The notes below the pieces were generated by a model. That model made no database searches and was not told where the DNA came from. It saw only the letters and a list, made by a program, of their open reading frames with translations. This document shows, one piece after another, positions 16,974 to 25,957 of a DNA stretch of 64,000 nt (the first letter of the stretch is position 1; each line of letters opens with the position of its first letter). The position numbers were made by a program, and so were the translations under genes. This DNA is from Sunxiuqinia rutila (lineage in GTDB: Bacteria > Bacteroidota > Bacteroidia > Bacteroidales > Prolixibacteraceae), in assembly GCF_050589705.1 (NCBI RefSeq), contig NZ_JBNGOT010000008.1, positions 1-64,000 on the forward strand, written 5' to 3'.

Positions 16974-17591
16974 ATGCCCTTAGTCAAAGAAATTGATATC
17001 GACCAAGGAGTCTTGCTCCTTTGGGAACTGACAGAAGACCTGGAATGGCTGAAAGCGCAGTTCCCCTTGCTTGATAAGGATGAAGCCTTTCATGCGTTGA
17101 AAAACAAAAAAAGGCAACAAGAATGGTTATCGGTAAAAATGATGCTCCGTTACATCGGATGTCCCTCAACCCAAATAAGCTACAACAGCAAAGGACAACC
17201 ACAGGTCAACCATCCGAGCTACCAATACATCAGCATTAGCCATTCCAGCCAGTTAGCCGGAATCATCCTTCACACCAATAAGCCTGTTGGGTTGGATATC
17301 GAAAGTCTGAGCCGAAACTTCAAGACCATTGAACGAAAATACCTTTCTCCCACAGAAATCATGTGGGCACATCAAGATAACAAACGCCACTGTCTATTTT
17401 GGAGCGCCAAAGAAGCCGTATACAAGATAGCCGGTATCCCTGGCATCCATTTTTCAGATCAGATTGTGCTTTCTCCGGAAAAAAACAATCGGTTGACAGC
17501 TCAATTAGTGACACCTGAAAGGAATGAACACTTCCACCTGAATTACTTTGAATACAACGAACAATTAATTGTCTTTTTAATTGCGGCATGA
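16974..17591 (+). CDS. 4'-phosphopantetheinyl transferase superfamily protein
   Basis: A 205-residue Sfp/AcpS-like enzyme. It transfers the phosphopantetheine arm of CoA to a serine of carrier proteins. The Mg2+ and CoA motifs are GLDIESLSRNF and FWSAKEAVYKI, and an upstream ISISHSSQLAG matches the SHS motif. It begins three bases after gldD and is probably in the same operon. The carrier protein it serves is not in the window. Confidence 0.88.
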   Translation: MPLVKEIDIDQGVLLLWELTEDLEWLKAQFPLLDKDEAFHALKNKKRQQEWLSVKMMLRYIGCPSTQISYNSKGQPQVNHPSYQYISISHSSQLAGIILHTNKPVGLDIESLSRNFKTIERKYLSPTEIMWAHQDNKRHCLFWSAKEAVYKIAGIPGIHFSDQIVLSPEKNNRLTAQLVTPERNEHFHLNYFEYNEQLIVFLIAA

Positions 17592-17665
17592 CCGAAGTTT
17601 AAAAAAACAAACAATTTGTAGAACTTCACATGCTCAAACTTGTTTATCCCTGAAAAAACACGATC

Positions 17666-19174
17666 ATGAAACAAGCCGAATCACATATATTAGTCATTTT
17701 TGGAGCTTCGGGCGACTTAACCAAACGTAAGTTAATTCCCGCACTTCTTGAACTGGAAAAACAGAACCTTCTTCCAGATCAATTCGCTGTACTTGGCGTT
17801 AGTCGAACCAACCTTACCGATGAAGAATTCCGTCAGCGTATGACTGAATTTCTGACAGGAGAAGATCAAAAATTGGTTGCTAAGTTTTTAGGCCGACTGT
17901 ATTACCAATCCATTTCAACAGCCGAATCCTATGAATACCCGGTACTTAAAGACCGTTTATTCACAATCGCCAAGGAGAACTCGATTCCCGAAAACTTCAT
18001 TTTTTACCTGTCAACACCACCCCAGTTGTATGAAATTATCCCCAAAAACCTGGCAAGTGTCGATTTGAATAAAACGGACGATGGATTCCGGAGGCTCATT
18101 GTGGAAAAACCCTTTGGCACCGACCTGGAATCGGCCAAAGAGCTAAACAAAAACCTGTTGCACTACTTTGCCGAAGACCAGATTTACCGGATTGACCATT
18201 ACCTCGGAAAAGAATCGGTTCAAAACCTGCTGGTAACACGCTTCTCCAATGGAATTTTCGAACCAATCTGGAATCAGAATTTCATTCATCATATTGAAAT
18301 TACCTCAGCAGAAAGCCTTGGGGTTGAAAACCGCGGTGGCTATTACGATCACTCAGGCGCCATGCGCGACATGGTTCAAAATCACCTGCTCCAGCTAGTG
18401 GGCATGGTAGCCATGGAACCGCCGGTAGTGGTGGAAGCTGATGCCATTCGAAACGAAGTGCTTAAAGTATTTCAATCACTGCGCCCAATCAAAGAAGAGG
18501 AGGTTGATCAATACGTCATTCGTGGCCAATACATTGAATCGCATATTAAAGGAGAGCTGGTGAAAGGCTATCGACAAGAAGAAGGCGTTGATCCTGAAAG
18601 CCGGACCGAAACCTTTATGGCCATGAAGTTTTTTATTGACAACTGGCGCTGGGCAGGTGTTCCCTTCTACATCCGTACCGGTAAAAAATTACCAACCCGG
18701 GTTACCGAAGTGGTCATTCATTTCAAAAAAACACCCCACCATTTGTTCGGCAATCAATACGAAACGGAGCAAACCGCCAATCAATTGGTTATCCGTATTC
18801 AACCCGATGAAGGAATTTTATTGAAATTTGGCATGAAAGTGCCGGGTGCAGGTTTCCGGGTGCAAACCGTTAACATGGATTTTCATTACGAAGACCTGGC
18901 AGATTCCCACCGTTTACCAGCAGCTTACGAGCGGTTGTTACTGGATTGTATGCAGGGTGATGCCACCCTCTACTCGCGGGGCGATGCCGTGGAAAAAGCC
19001 TGGGATTTTGTTCAGCCCATTATGAATGCCTGGCAAAACAACACCGATATTCCGATTTATGGCTACCCTGCCGGAACTTGGGGACCCGATGTGGCCGATC
19101 AATTGGTAGAGGACGGACAGTGGCGCTATCCCTGCAAAAACTTGTCGAATGATGGCACCTATTGCGAACTTTAG
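17666..19174 (+). CDS. zwf: Glucose-6-phosphate 1-dehydrogenase
   Basis: A 502-residue enzyme that oxidises glucose 6-phosphate to 6-phosphogluconolactone with reduction of NAD(P)+, the first step of the oxidative pentose phosphate pathway. The coenzyme fold starts IFGASGDLTKRKLIPAL; the catalytic signature RIDHYLGKE is present. The following gene, pgl, performs the next step and starts 28 bases later, so the two form an operon. The third enzyme, gnd, is not beside them. Confidence 0.97.
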   Translation: MKQAESHILVIFGASGDLTKRKLIPALLELEKQNLLPDQFAVLGVSRTNLTDEEFRQRMTEFLTGEDQKLVAKFLGRLYYQSISTAESYEYPVLKDRLFTIAKENSIPENFIFYLSTPPQLYEIIPKNLASVDLNKTDDGFRRLIVEKPFGTDLESAKELNKNLLHYFAEDQIYRIDHYLGKESVQNLLVTRFSNGIFEPIWNQNFIHHIEITSAESLGVENRGGYYDHSGAMRDMVQNHLLQLVGMVAMEPPVVVEADAIRNEVLKVFQSLRPIKEEEVDQYVIRGQYIESHIKGELVKGYRQEEGVDPESRTETFMAMKFFIDNWRWAGVPFYIRTGKKLPTRVTEVVIHFKKTPHHLFGNQYETEQTANQLVIRIQPDEGILLKFGMKVPGAGFRVQTVNMDFHYEDLADSHRLPAAYERLLLDCMQGDATLYSRGDAVEKAWDFVQPIMNAWQNNTDIPIYGYPAGTWGPDVADQLVEDGQWRYPCKNLSNDGTYCEL

Positions 19175-19202
19175 AAAACTATAATCAGAAAATTCCATTG
19201 CT

Positions 19203-19937
19203 ATGACTTCATCCAGAGAAATCAAGATATTTTCAAATGCCCGGGAGTTAGCTGAGGCATTTGCCCAAGAACTATACGAAACAGTAAAAAACACATCACA
19301 ACGTTTTGACATAGCCCTTTCAGGCGGAAGTACGCCCAAGTTGCTTTTCGAAGTGCTTGCCCGGTCTTATGCTTCCCAAATGCCTTGGGAACGGGTTCAT
19401 TTTTGGTGGGGAGACGAACGCTGTGTTCCGCCAACCAGTGAGGAAAGCAACTATGGTATGACCCAAAAACACTTGCTCTCAAAAGTAAATCTGGCCGAAA
19501 ACCAGGTTCACCGGGTAAAAGGTGAACTCAATCCGGAAGAAGCAACTCGTGATTATATTGATGAAATAAAATCAAACCTGAAGGAGCGCGATGGCTGGCC
19601 GGTGTTTGACCTGATTATTCTTGGGATGGGCGACGACGGCCACACAGCTTCTATTTTTCCGCATGAAATGAACCTGTTAAAATCGAACCAGGTATGCGAG
19701 GTCGCCACTCATCCGGTCAGCGGACAAAAGCGAGTAAGCCTGACAGGAAAAACCATCAATAACGCCGATCGTATTTATTTTCTGATTTCGGGCAAGGCCA
19801 AAGCCAGTCGCATGGCTGAAATCATAAACAATACCGAAGAAGCAAACAAGCTTCCAACTACGCACATCCAAGTAGCACAGGGGCCGGTTACCTTCTTTTT
19901 GGATCAGGATGCCGCTTCAGAAATCGAAAATAACTAA
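19203..19937 (+). CDS. pgl: 6-phosphogluconolactonase
   Basis: A 244-residue DevB/Pgl-type lactonase, homologous to glucosamine-6-phosphate isomerases. Motifs: ALSGGSTPKLLFE near residue 40, FWWGDERCVPP, and LGMGDDGHTASIFP. It hydrolyses the lactone made by Zwf to 6-phosphogluconate. It directly follows zwf. Confidence 0.94.
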   Translation: MTSSREIKIFSNARELAEAFAQELYETVKNTSQRFDIALSGGSTPKLLFEVLARSYASQMPWERVHFWWGDERCVPPTSEESNYGMTQKHLLSKVNLAENQVHRVKGELNPEEATRDYIDEIKSNLKERDGWPVFDLIILGMGDDGHTASIFPHEMNLLKSNQVCEVATHPVSGQKRVSLTGKTINNADRIYFLISGKAKASRMAEIINNTEEANKLPTTHIQVAQGPVTFFLDQDAASEIENN

Positions 19938-20294
19938 ACAGAAATAGTCACTCCCAAAAACAAATAGCAAACAAATGTTCATTCAAAAACTAATCACCTC
20001 ATTGTTAATATCGTGTGAATAAGATTTAGTCGGACAAGCAATTCTGCTTAATTAAATTTTGTACATTTAATTAGCGTTGCAGCAAATGAAAAGCATTCCC
20101 CAAAAAAGGGAAAGCATCATCAAAAGCAAGAGGAAGCAAACGCATGTTCTTTTACCTATTTTTTATAACAAACCATCGTCAGGTTTTAACTTGAAATAAA
20201 ATGCTTTTTCAAGATCTTAATAAAAGTTAAAGCAACACGAAGATGTGAGATATGAAAAATTGGTTTGTAATTTAGTCCGTTAATATCAAACCAT
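19938..20294. other. Intergenic region between pgl and the histidine kinase gene
   Basis: About 357 bases of A/T-rich DNA with no convincing gene. It holds a 9-bp inverted repeat, TAATTAAAT (20049-20057) and ATTTAATTA (20065-20073), around a 7-base spacer. This could be a regulator site for the kinase gene, though such A/T-rich repeats also arise by chance. No clear terminator for pgl was seen. Confidence 0.4.
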
Positions 20295-22004
20295 TTGGAA
20301 CAGAAACAACAAATAGAGTCGCCTCAGGAAAGTATTCTGCAGAATGCTTTCAATGCTGCCCAAACCGGGGTCTGGCATTGGGATATCGACCAAGACCGAA
20401 TCCGGATTAATGATGCCTGGGCCCGGCTTATTGGTTACGCACCTGAAGAACTCGCCCCGTTTGATACTGCTCACTGGCTAAACCTTTGCCATCCCGAAGA
20501 CCGAAAACGGGTATCTGACACCCTCAGTCGCGCGCTGAAAATGAAGAACAAACATTTCTCATTCCGAACCAGGCTGAGACACAAAAATGGTGATTGGATA
20601 TGGGGGCAATTCAACGGAGGAGTAACAGAACCCGATTCTATTAATGAAAGGCCTGCCTTGAGCGGAACTCTGACCGATGTTACGGAACTTTATCATTCCA
20701 AAAACAACCTTCGCTACCGCTATGAGATCGAAAAGCTTGTTTCTGAAATCACCTCCAATTTTGTTGGAATTCCTTTTCAGGACACAGACAAAACCATCGA
20801 TCAAGCCCTCCAGAAAATAGGTCAGTTCATGAATGTCGACCGCTGCTATGTTTTCCAGTTTCGGGAAAATGGCACCTTGATGAACAATACGCATGAGTGG
20901 CACACCAAAGGGATCAAACCACAAATGGGGCATCTCCAAAATCTGCCATCTTCTATTTTCCCTTGGTGGATGAACAGCTTAAGCAAGTTTGAGCATCTTT
21001 ACATCCAACGTGTTAAAGACTTGCCTACAGAGGCCATCTCGGAAAAAGAAATTCTGCAAAGCCAGTCCATTATTTCGCTATTAGTAGTTCCTATTCATTA
21101 CCAGCAAAAACTGCTTGGTTTTATAGGTTTCGATTCTGTTGTTCGGGAAAAGGAATGGCTGGAAGCAGACATTCATTTAATGAATACTGTTGCTCATGCC
21201 GTTGCCAGTGCTTTAAACGCAAAAAACTTTCAGGAAGCACTTGTGCAAGCCAAAGAGAAAGCCGAAGAAAGCGATCAGATTAAATCAGCTTTTTTGGCCA
21301 CGATTAATCATGAACTACGCACGCCACTGCATCATATATTAGGATTTAGCGACCTGCTAAGAATGAGAAAAATTCCGGTTGCTGAAATCAGTAATTTTGC
21401 AGACAAAATCTACAAAAGCGGGAAAAACCTGCTTCAAATTATTGAGGATATTCTTAGTCTTGCGCAAGCTGACGAGAGCTCTGTTAAAGTTCGGAAAGAA
21501 TACTTGCTGGGGAAAGACCTGTTTATTCAGCACAAATCGCTGCTGGATGAGATGCTAAAGTCGGCCAGCAAGGAACAAAGCCTGAAGTTGCATTACAATC
21601 CCTGCCCCAGCTTCCTCAACAGCTATTTCATTTCGGACAATAGCAAGATCAACCAGGTCATCATCAACTTGCTGAAAAATGCCATCAAATTCACCAACTC
21701 AGGTAGTATTGAATACCGGGCAGAAATCAAAAACAAAGAGCTTTCTTTCCATATTAAAGACACAGGCATAGGCATTACACAAGACCAGCAAAAACTCATT
21801 TTTGATTTCTTCAGGCAAGTCGATGATTCAAGCACCCGTATTTACAGTGGCGTAGGTATTGGACTAGCCATATCCAAAAGAATAACAACGATTCTGCAAG
21901 GAGAATTAACGGTTTGCTCCATTCCTGGAAAAGGAAGTACATTCACCTTGAAAATCCCTATTGAGACGGCTGTAAATTTGCAAAAAGCAACACGCAACCT
22001 GTAA
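20295..22004 (+). CDS. PAS-GAF sensor histidine kinase
   Basis: A 569-residue soluble kinase without membrane segments. The order is a PAS domain with PAC motif (about 10-130; GVWHWDIDQDRIRINDAW, ENLRHKNGDW-like stretch RLRHKNGDWIWG), a GAF domain (about 140-310; NVDRCYVFQF), a HisKA domain with phospho-acceptor H339 (INHELRTPLHHILGFSD), and an HATPase domain with N box (INLLKNAIKF), G1 (DTGIGI) and G2 (GVGIGLAIS). It has no receiver domain and no response regulator beside it, so it is an orphan kinase. The start is probably TTG at 20295. A bidirectional terminator follows. Confidence 0.9.
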   Translation: MEQKQQIESPQESILQNAFNAAQTGVWHWDIDQDRIRINDAWARLIGYAPEELAPFDTAHWLNLCHPEDRKRVSDTLSRALKMKNKHFSFRTRLRHKNGDWIWGQFNGGVTEPDSINERPALSGTLTDVTELYHSKNNLRYRYEIEKLVSEITSNFVGIPFQDTDKTIDQALQKIGQFMNVDRCYVFQFRENGTLMNNTHEWHTKGIKPQMGHLQNLPSSIFPWWMNSLSKFEHLYIQRVKDLPTEAISEKEILQSQSIISLLVVPIHYQQKLLGFIGFDSVVREKEWLEADIHLMNTVAHAVASALNAKNFQEALVQAKEKAEESDQIKSAFLATINHELRTPLHHILGFSDLLRMRKIPVAEISNFADKIYKSGKNLLQIIEDILSLAQADESSVKVRKEYLLGKDLFIQHKSLLDEMLKSASKEQSLKLHYNPCPSFLNSYFISDNSKINQVIINLLKNAIKFTNSGSIEYRAEIKNKELSFHIKDTGIGITQDQQKLIFDFFRQVDDSSTRIYSGVGIGLAISKRITTILQGELTVCSIPGKGSTFTLKIPIETAVNLQKATRNL

Positions 22005-22021
22005 GTTTTTACCCCATAAAA

Positions 22022-22051
22022 AAAGGAAGCAAGCCTAAACTTACTTCCTTT
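22022..22051. terminator. Bidirectional terminator between the kinase and S9 peptidase genes
   Basis: AAAGGAAG (22022-22029) pairs with CTTCCTTT (22044-22051), with extra AAG/CTT pairing inside. It lies between convergent genes and is flanked by A- and T-rich tracts. Confidence 0.75.
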
Positions 22052-22078
22052 CGTTATTTCATTTTAAACTCCGGACAA

Positions 22079-24172
22079 TTACTTTTTCAGCCATTTATCA
22101 AGCCATTGCTTAAAAACCCGTTGCCAGACAATTCCATTCTGAGCCGAAGTCACCCAGTGATTCTCTTCGGGGAAATACAGGAACTGAGCCGGCACATCTC
22201 TTAGCACCGCAGCATTAAAAGCCCCCATCCCTTGCGTGTAGGGAATCCGGAAATCTTTCTCTCCATGAATAACCAAAATCGGAGTATCCCATTTCTCAAC
22301 AAATAAATGGGGAGAGAAACTGTAAGACCGCTGTGCCACCTGATTGCTTTTATCCCAGTATGGACCACCAATATCCCAGTTTTCAAACCACATTTCTTCG
22401 GTGGTTACATACATCTGATCGAAGTTGAAGATACCACAGTGCGAAATAAAAGCACTGAAACGTCCTTCGTGGTGACCAGCCAGATAGTTAACGGAGAAAC
22501 CGCCGTAGCTGGCTCCCACAGCTCCCAATCGCTCATTATCCACAAAAGGCTCTTTGGCCAGTTCATCAATGGCAACCAGGTAATCCTGAATGTTGAGCCC
22601 ACCATAATCCTTGCTGATTTGCTCAAGCCACTCCATGCCAAAGCCCGGCAAGCCACGCCGGTTTGGAGCCACAACAATGTAGCCGTTCGCGGCCATCATC
22701 TGGAAGTTCCACCGGGTTGACCAAAACTGACTCACAGTTCCCTGAGGACCTCCCTGACAATACAAAAGCGTTGGATATTTTTTGTTGGGATCAAAGTGGG
22801 GCGGATAAATCACCCACATATGCATGTCTTTATCATCCACTGTCTTCACCCAGCGCTCTTCCACAGCACCCATTTCCAGCTGATCAAGCAAACCTTTGTT
22901 TACTGCCGTAAGAGGTTCATCTTTCCCGTTTTTGGGATTAACCACATACAATTCTGCAGGTTGTGACATCGACACCTTCTGGGCCAATAATTTCCCATCG
23001 GGAAGTTCAATGGCCATCTGGTAGTTGTGCACGCCATCAGTCAATCGTTTAATCTCTCCGTCTTTCAAGTTCAACTGATAAATTTCATCAGTTGCATGAA
23101 TATTACTGATAAAGAAAAGTGATTTACTGTCTGCTGACCAACTCAAATGTCCGGCATGCTGCTCCCAGCCTTCCGAATAATTGGTTTTCTCTCCGGTCTT
23201 CAGGTCCATGACAAACAAGCGTGTCTGATCGGCTTCGTAACCATCACGTGCCATACTTGTCCAGGCCAGCTTGGTACCATCAGGCGAGAAAAGTGGACTT
23301 TTGTCGTATCCCTTATTTTCTTCCGTCAAATTTTCAGTACTTCCGGTTTCCAAATCATAGCGATACAAGTCGGTGTTTGTCGACAAAGAATAGGCTTTTC
23401 CGGTCAGTTTTTTGCAGGAATAAACAATCTGCTTGCTATCAGGACTCCACGCAATCTGATCCAAGCCATCAAAAGGCTTATCGGGACTACTGTATTTCTG
23501 ACCTTCCAAAATATCCAGTCCTTCAGAGATATTCCCCTTGCCATAATCGGCGATAAAAATATGGTTGTAAGTATAATCATGCCAGCTATCCCAGTGGCGA
23601 TACATCAAATCATTTTCTAAACGTGCATTGGCTTTGGGCAAATCCGGAAACAAATCATGAATATCATCATCCAGTTTCACGGCTTTGGTATAAAGTATGT
23701 GATTTTGGTCCGGCGAATATTTAAAACCGGTAATGCCTCCTTCAATCTCGGTAATTTGAACCGCATCCGACCCATCGGGATTCATTTCCCAAAGTTGAGT
23801 TTCGCCGTCTTTGGCATATAAATAGCCAATTTTTTGCCCGTCAGGACGCCACTGGGCTCCGGACTCTTTAAGTGCCGTATGAGTTATTTGCTTACTTTCT
23901 CCGCCTTTAGCCGGAATGGTATACAATTCGCGGTACGACTTATTTTCTTCGATATGGTAATAGGTCACCGCATACAACACCGTCTTGCCATCCGGCGACA
24001 ACTCGGCATTTCCAAGCTGCCCAAAAGACCACAACACTTCCGGAGTCATAACATCTGATTCCAGCTTGGGTGTTTCCGGGACGTAAGTTTTCTTTTCTTC
24101 AGCCATAACTTCTGATTTCATTCCGGCACAAAGCATGAGAGCCAGAACAGGTAAAACAACTAATTTTTTCAT
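22079..24172 (-). CDS. Secreted S9-family prolyl oligopeptidase-type peptidase
   Basis: A 697-residue protein. A signal peptide ends near AEEKK (about residue 27). A seven-bladed TolB/DPP4-like propeller follows (repeats such as WRPDGQKIGYLYAKDG, WSPDSKQIVYS, WSADSKSLFFIS). The C-terminal alpha/beta hydrolase domain has the serine motif GASYGGFS, the acid GEKDFRIP and the histidine ENHWV. Family members are dipeptidyl or acylaminoacyl peptidases acting on peptides in the periplasm. The exact specificity is not evident. Single-gene unit bounded by terminators. Confidence 0.92.
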   Translation of the reverse strand: MKKLVVLPVLALMLCAGMKSEVMAEEKKTYVPETPKLESDVMTPEVLWSFGQLGNAELSPDGKTVLYAVTYYHIEENKSYRELYTIPAKGGESKQITHTALKESGAQWRPDGQKIGYLYAKDGETQLWEMNPDGSDAVQITEIEGGITGFKYSPDQNHILYTKAVKLDDDIHDLFPDLPKANARLENDLMYRHWDSWHDYTYNHIFIADYGKGNISEGLDILEGQKYSSPDKPFDGLDQIAWSPDSKQIVYSCKKLTGKAYSLSTNTDLYRYDLETGSTENLTEENKGYDKSPLFSPDGTKLAWTSMARDGYEADQTRLFVMDLKTGEKTNYSEGWEQHAGHLSWSADSKSLFFISNIHATDEIYQLNLKDGEIKRLTDGVHNYQMAIELPDGKLLAQKVSMSQPAELYVVNPKNGKDEPLTAVNKGLLDQLEMGAVEERWVKTVDDKDMHMWVIYPPHFDPNKKYPTLLYCQGGPQGTVSQFWSTRWNFQMMAANGYIVVAPNRRGLPGFGMEWLEQISKDYGGLNIQDYLVAIDELAKEPFVDNERLGAVGASYGGFSVNYLAGHHEGRFSAFISHCGIFNFDQMYVTTEEMWFENWDIGGPYWDKSNQVAQRSYSFSPHLFVEKWDTPILVIHGEKDFRIPYTQGMGAFNAAVLRDVPAQFLYFPEENHWVTSAQNGIVWQRVFKQWLDKWLKK

Positions 24173-24263
24173 GGGTTATTCAATTTTTCAGCGTCCGAAA
24201 AATACAGCTTTGCCCAGAATAATAAAAAGATTCACCGCTGTAAAGTACTTATTGCAATAAAAA

Positions 24264-24292
24264 AGCACCTGTTCCGCCAGGGAACAGGTGCT
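24264..24292 (-). terminator. Terminator downstream of the NigD-like gene
   Basis: A perfect 12-bp stem, AGCACCTGTTCC (24264-24275) with GGAACAGGTGCT (24281-24292), loop GCCAG. Read on the minus strand it is followed by a T-run. Confidence 0.9.
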
Positions 24293-24322
24293 GTCATCTT
24301 AACCAATTGATGTAATCACCCA

Positions 24323-25006
24323 TCAATAGCGATAAGTACCTTCGTACTCAAACACTTCTCCTTCGTAATCTTTTCCGGTTACTTTAAAGGCCACCGAGTC
24401 TTGTCCTTCAACTTGCAAAGAGCTCAGATCGAAAGTAACAAATGCTGACATGCGGAAATTGGGAGCGTCATCACGGTCATTGTGTCTCAACTCTAGCGCA
24501 ACAGGCTGGTTGTCCGCCGTAATTTCACCAGGTTCTTTCACCAGGTTCACATAGTGAATCATTCCATTTCCATAATAGTCCAATTCAAAAGTCAGCATGT
24601 TGTTGGTGGTCCAAACACTTTCAACATGAATCGGATCGTTCCCGATACTATCTTCTATTTCTTCAGTAATATCGAGAATTCCTTTAAATAAAATATCTCT
24701 GATGGAGTTGATACGCACGTAGTATTCTTCAACCTCATCATCAACACGCTTATCTCCTAACACGGTAAAATTGACCAGCACTCGGGTGCTGTCATCCTCT
24801 TCATCCCAATGATAATAACCATCCACCGGAAAAAGTTCGGATCCATCATCCATTTTAATGGTAAAGCCAGCATCATCGTTAACATGGATTACTCCGAAGC
24901 CAACCCAAAATTTATCCAATGAATATCCATCATCATCATTCCAATCACAGCTGAACAACACCATGCTCAGCATAGCGACTAAACCAAATTTCAAAAACCT
25001 TTTCAT
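24323..25006 (-). CDS. NigD-like lipoprotein
   Basis: A 227-residue lipoprotein. The signal peptide ends VLFSC (C20) and an acidic DWNDDD tract follows. Then GYSLDKFWVGFGVIHVNDD and MDDGSELFP match the N-terminal half of NigD-like proteins, and a beta-rich second half corresponds to the NigD C-terminal domain. NigD was first noted beside a bacteriocin operon of Prevotella, but the family is common in Bacteroidota and its function is unknown. The ATG at 25006 was chosen because the preceding eleven codons encode a lysine-rich stretch unlike a signal peptide. Confidence 0.82.
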   Translation of the reverse strand: MKRFLKFGLVAMLSMVLFSCDWNDDDGYSLDKFWVGFGVIHVNDDAGFTIKMDDGSELFPVDGYYHWDEEDDSTRVLVNFTVLGDKRVDDEVEEYYVRINSIRDILFKGILDITEEIEDSIGNDPIHVESVWTTNNMLTFELDYYGNGMIHYVNLVKEPGEITADNQPVALELRHNDRDDAPNFRMSAFVTFDLSSLQVEGQDSVAFKVTGKDYEGEVFEYEGTYRY

Positions 25007-25132
25007 TTTTTTCTCTTTTTTCTGTTTTGAATTACACAACCAATAGATTGATCAGCTACCAAATAGGTTGCGTGGGGACATACATTTTTTTTTATTCTTT
25101 TAAAAAATAACAATTCTTAACTTTTGGCACAA

Positions 25133-25161
25133 TCATTGATATTTACATTTCTATATATTTG
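25133..25161 (+). promoter_or_regulatory. Promoter of the thioredoxin lipoprotein gene
   Basis: TTTG (25133-25136), 17 bases, then TATATTTG (25154-25161), close to the Bacteroidota consensus. It implies a leader of about 80 bases. Confidence 0.6.
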
Positions 25162-25248
25162 CATCTATCAATTAAAATAACAAACCAAATGCACATTAAA
25201 GTGTTTTAGGGTTTGAATAGTAGTAAGAAACGACAAAAAATAAATAAG

Positions 25249-25758
25249 ATGAAGAAATTATTCGCAGTCATTGCACTTGCAGCAATCACAACAGTGGGAT
25301 GTGCCTCAGGAAACGGAAAAACAAATGACTCCCCGTCCAATACGCCTTCAACCACCGTTTCACCAAACAGTGAAGAAGGTGGCACAAGCTTGATTTCGAA
25401 AGACGAGTTTTTAAAACAAGTTTGGAACTATGAAGAGTCGCCCGAAGAATGGAAATTCCTGGGCGAAAAGCCGGTCATCATTGACTTCTACGCCGACTGG
25501 TGCGGACCGTGTCGAATCGCCTCTCCCATTCTGGAAGAAGTTTCAAACGAATTTGCCGGCAAAGTCAAAGTTTACAAAGTAGACACCCAAAAAGAGCGCG
25601 AACTGGCTGGCGTTTTTGGCATCCAAAGCATTCCGGCTTTTCTGTACATCCCTGTTGAAGGAAAGCCTGTTATGATGGCAGGAATTGGACGATCCAATGA
25701 AGAAACCAAAAAAATGTTTGTTGATAACATCAATAAATACCTGCTTACAAAAAACTAA
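25249..25758 (+). CDS. Thioredoxin-fold lipoprotein
   Basis: A 169-residue protein. A lipoprotein signal ends TTVGC (C18), then a serine/threonine-rich linker and a thioredoxin domain with the classic active site WCGPC (C85, C88) and the cis-proline region IQSIPAFLYIP. It is probably anchored facing the periplasm, where it could reduce or oxidise thiols; DsbD at 8962-10983 is a plausible electron donor. The start is set at ATG 25249 because the signal peptide begins there; twelve in-frame codons upstream begin with a TTG and add nothing recognisable. Confidence 0.9.
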   Translation: MKKLFAVIALAAITTVGCASGNGKTNDSPSNTPSTTVSPNSEEGGTSLISKDEFLKQVWNYEESPEEWKFLGEKPVIIDFYADWCGPCRIASPILEEVSNEFAGKVKVYKVDTQKERELAGVFGIQSIPAFLYIPVEGKPVMMAGIGRSNEETKKMFVDNINKYLLTKN

Positions 25759-25930
25759 AGCATCCGTTTTCTTGTTGACATTAGAAACCGACTCTTGCCT
25801 AAGTGCGGCAAAAAGGTTTTCAATAATTTATATGCAGAATAAAAAGAGCAACCACCCGGTTGCTTTTTTTATTGCTCCAATTGCCACCGACATAATTGCC
25901 AGGCCTCATCAAAAATTAAGCGAAAACCTG

Positions 25931-25938
25931 TACTTTTG
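25931..25938 (+). promoter_or_regulatory. -7 element ahead of the HI0933-type flavoprotein gene
   Basis: TACTTTTG matches TAnnTTTG and lies 20 bases before the chosen ATG at 25958, which supports that start over the longer open frame. Confidence 0.6.
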
Positions 25939-25957
25939 CCAGCCTAAAAGCTATTTG

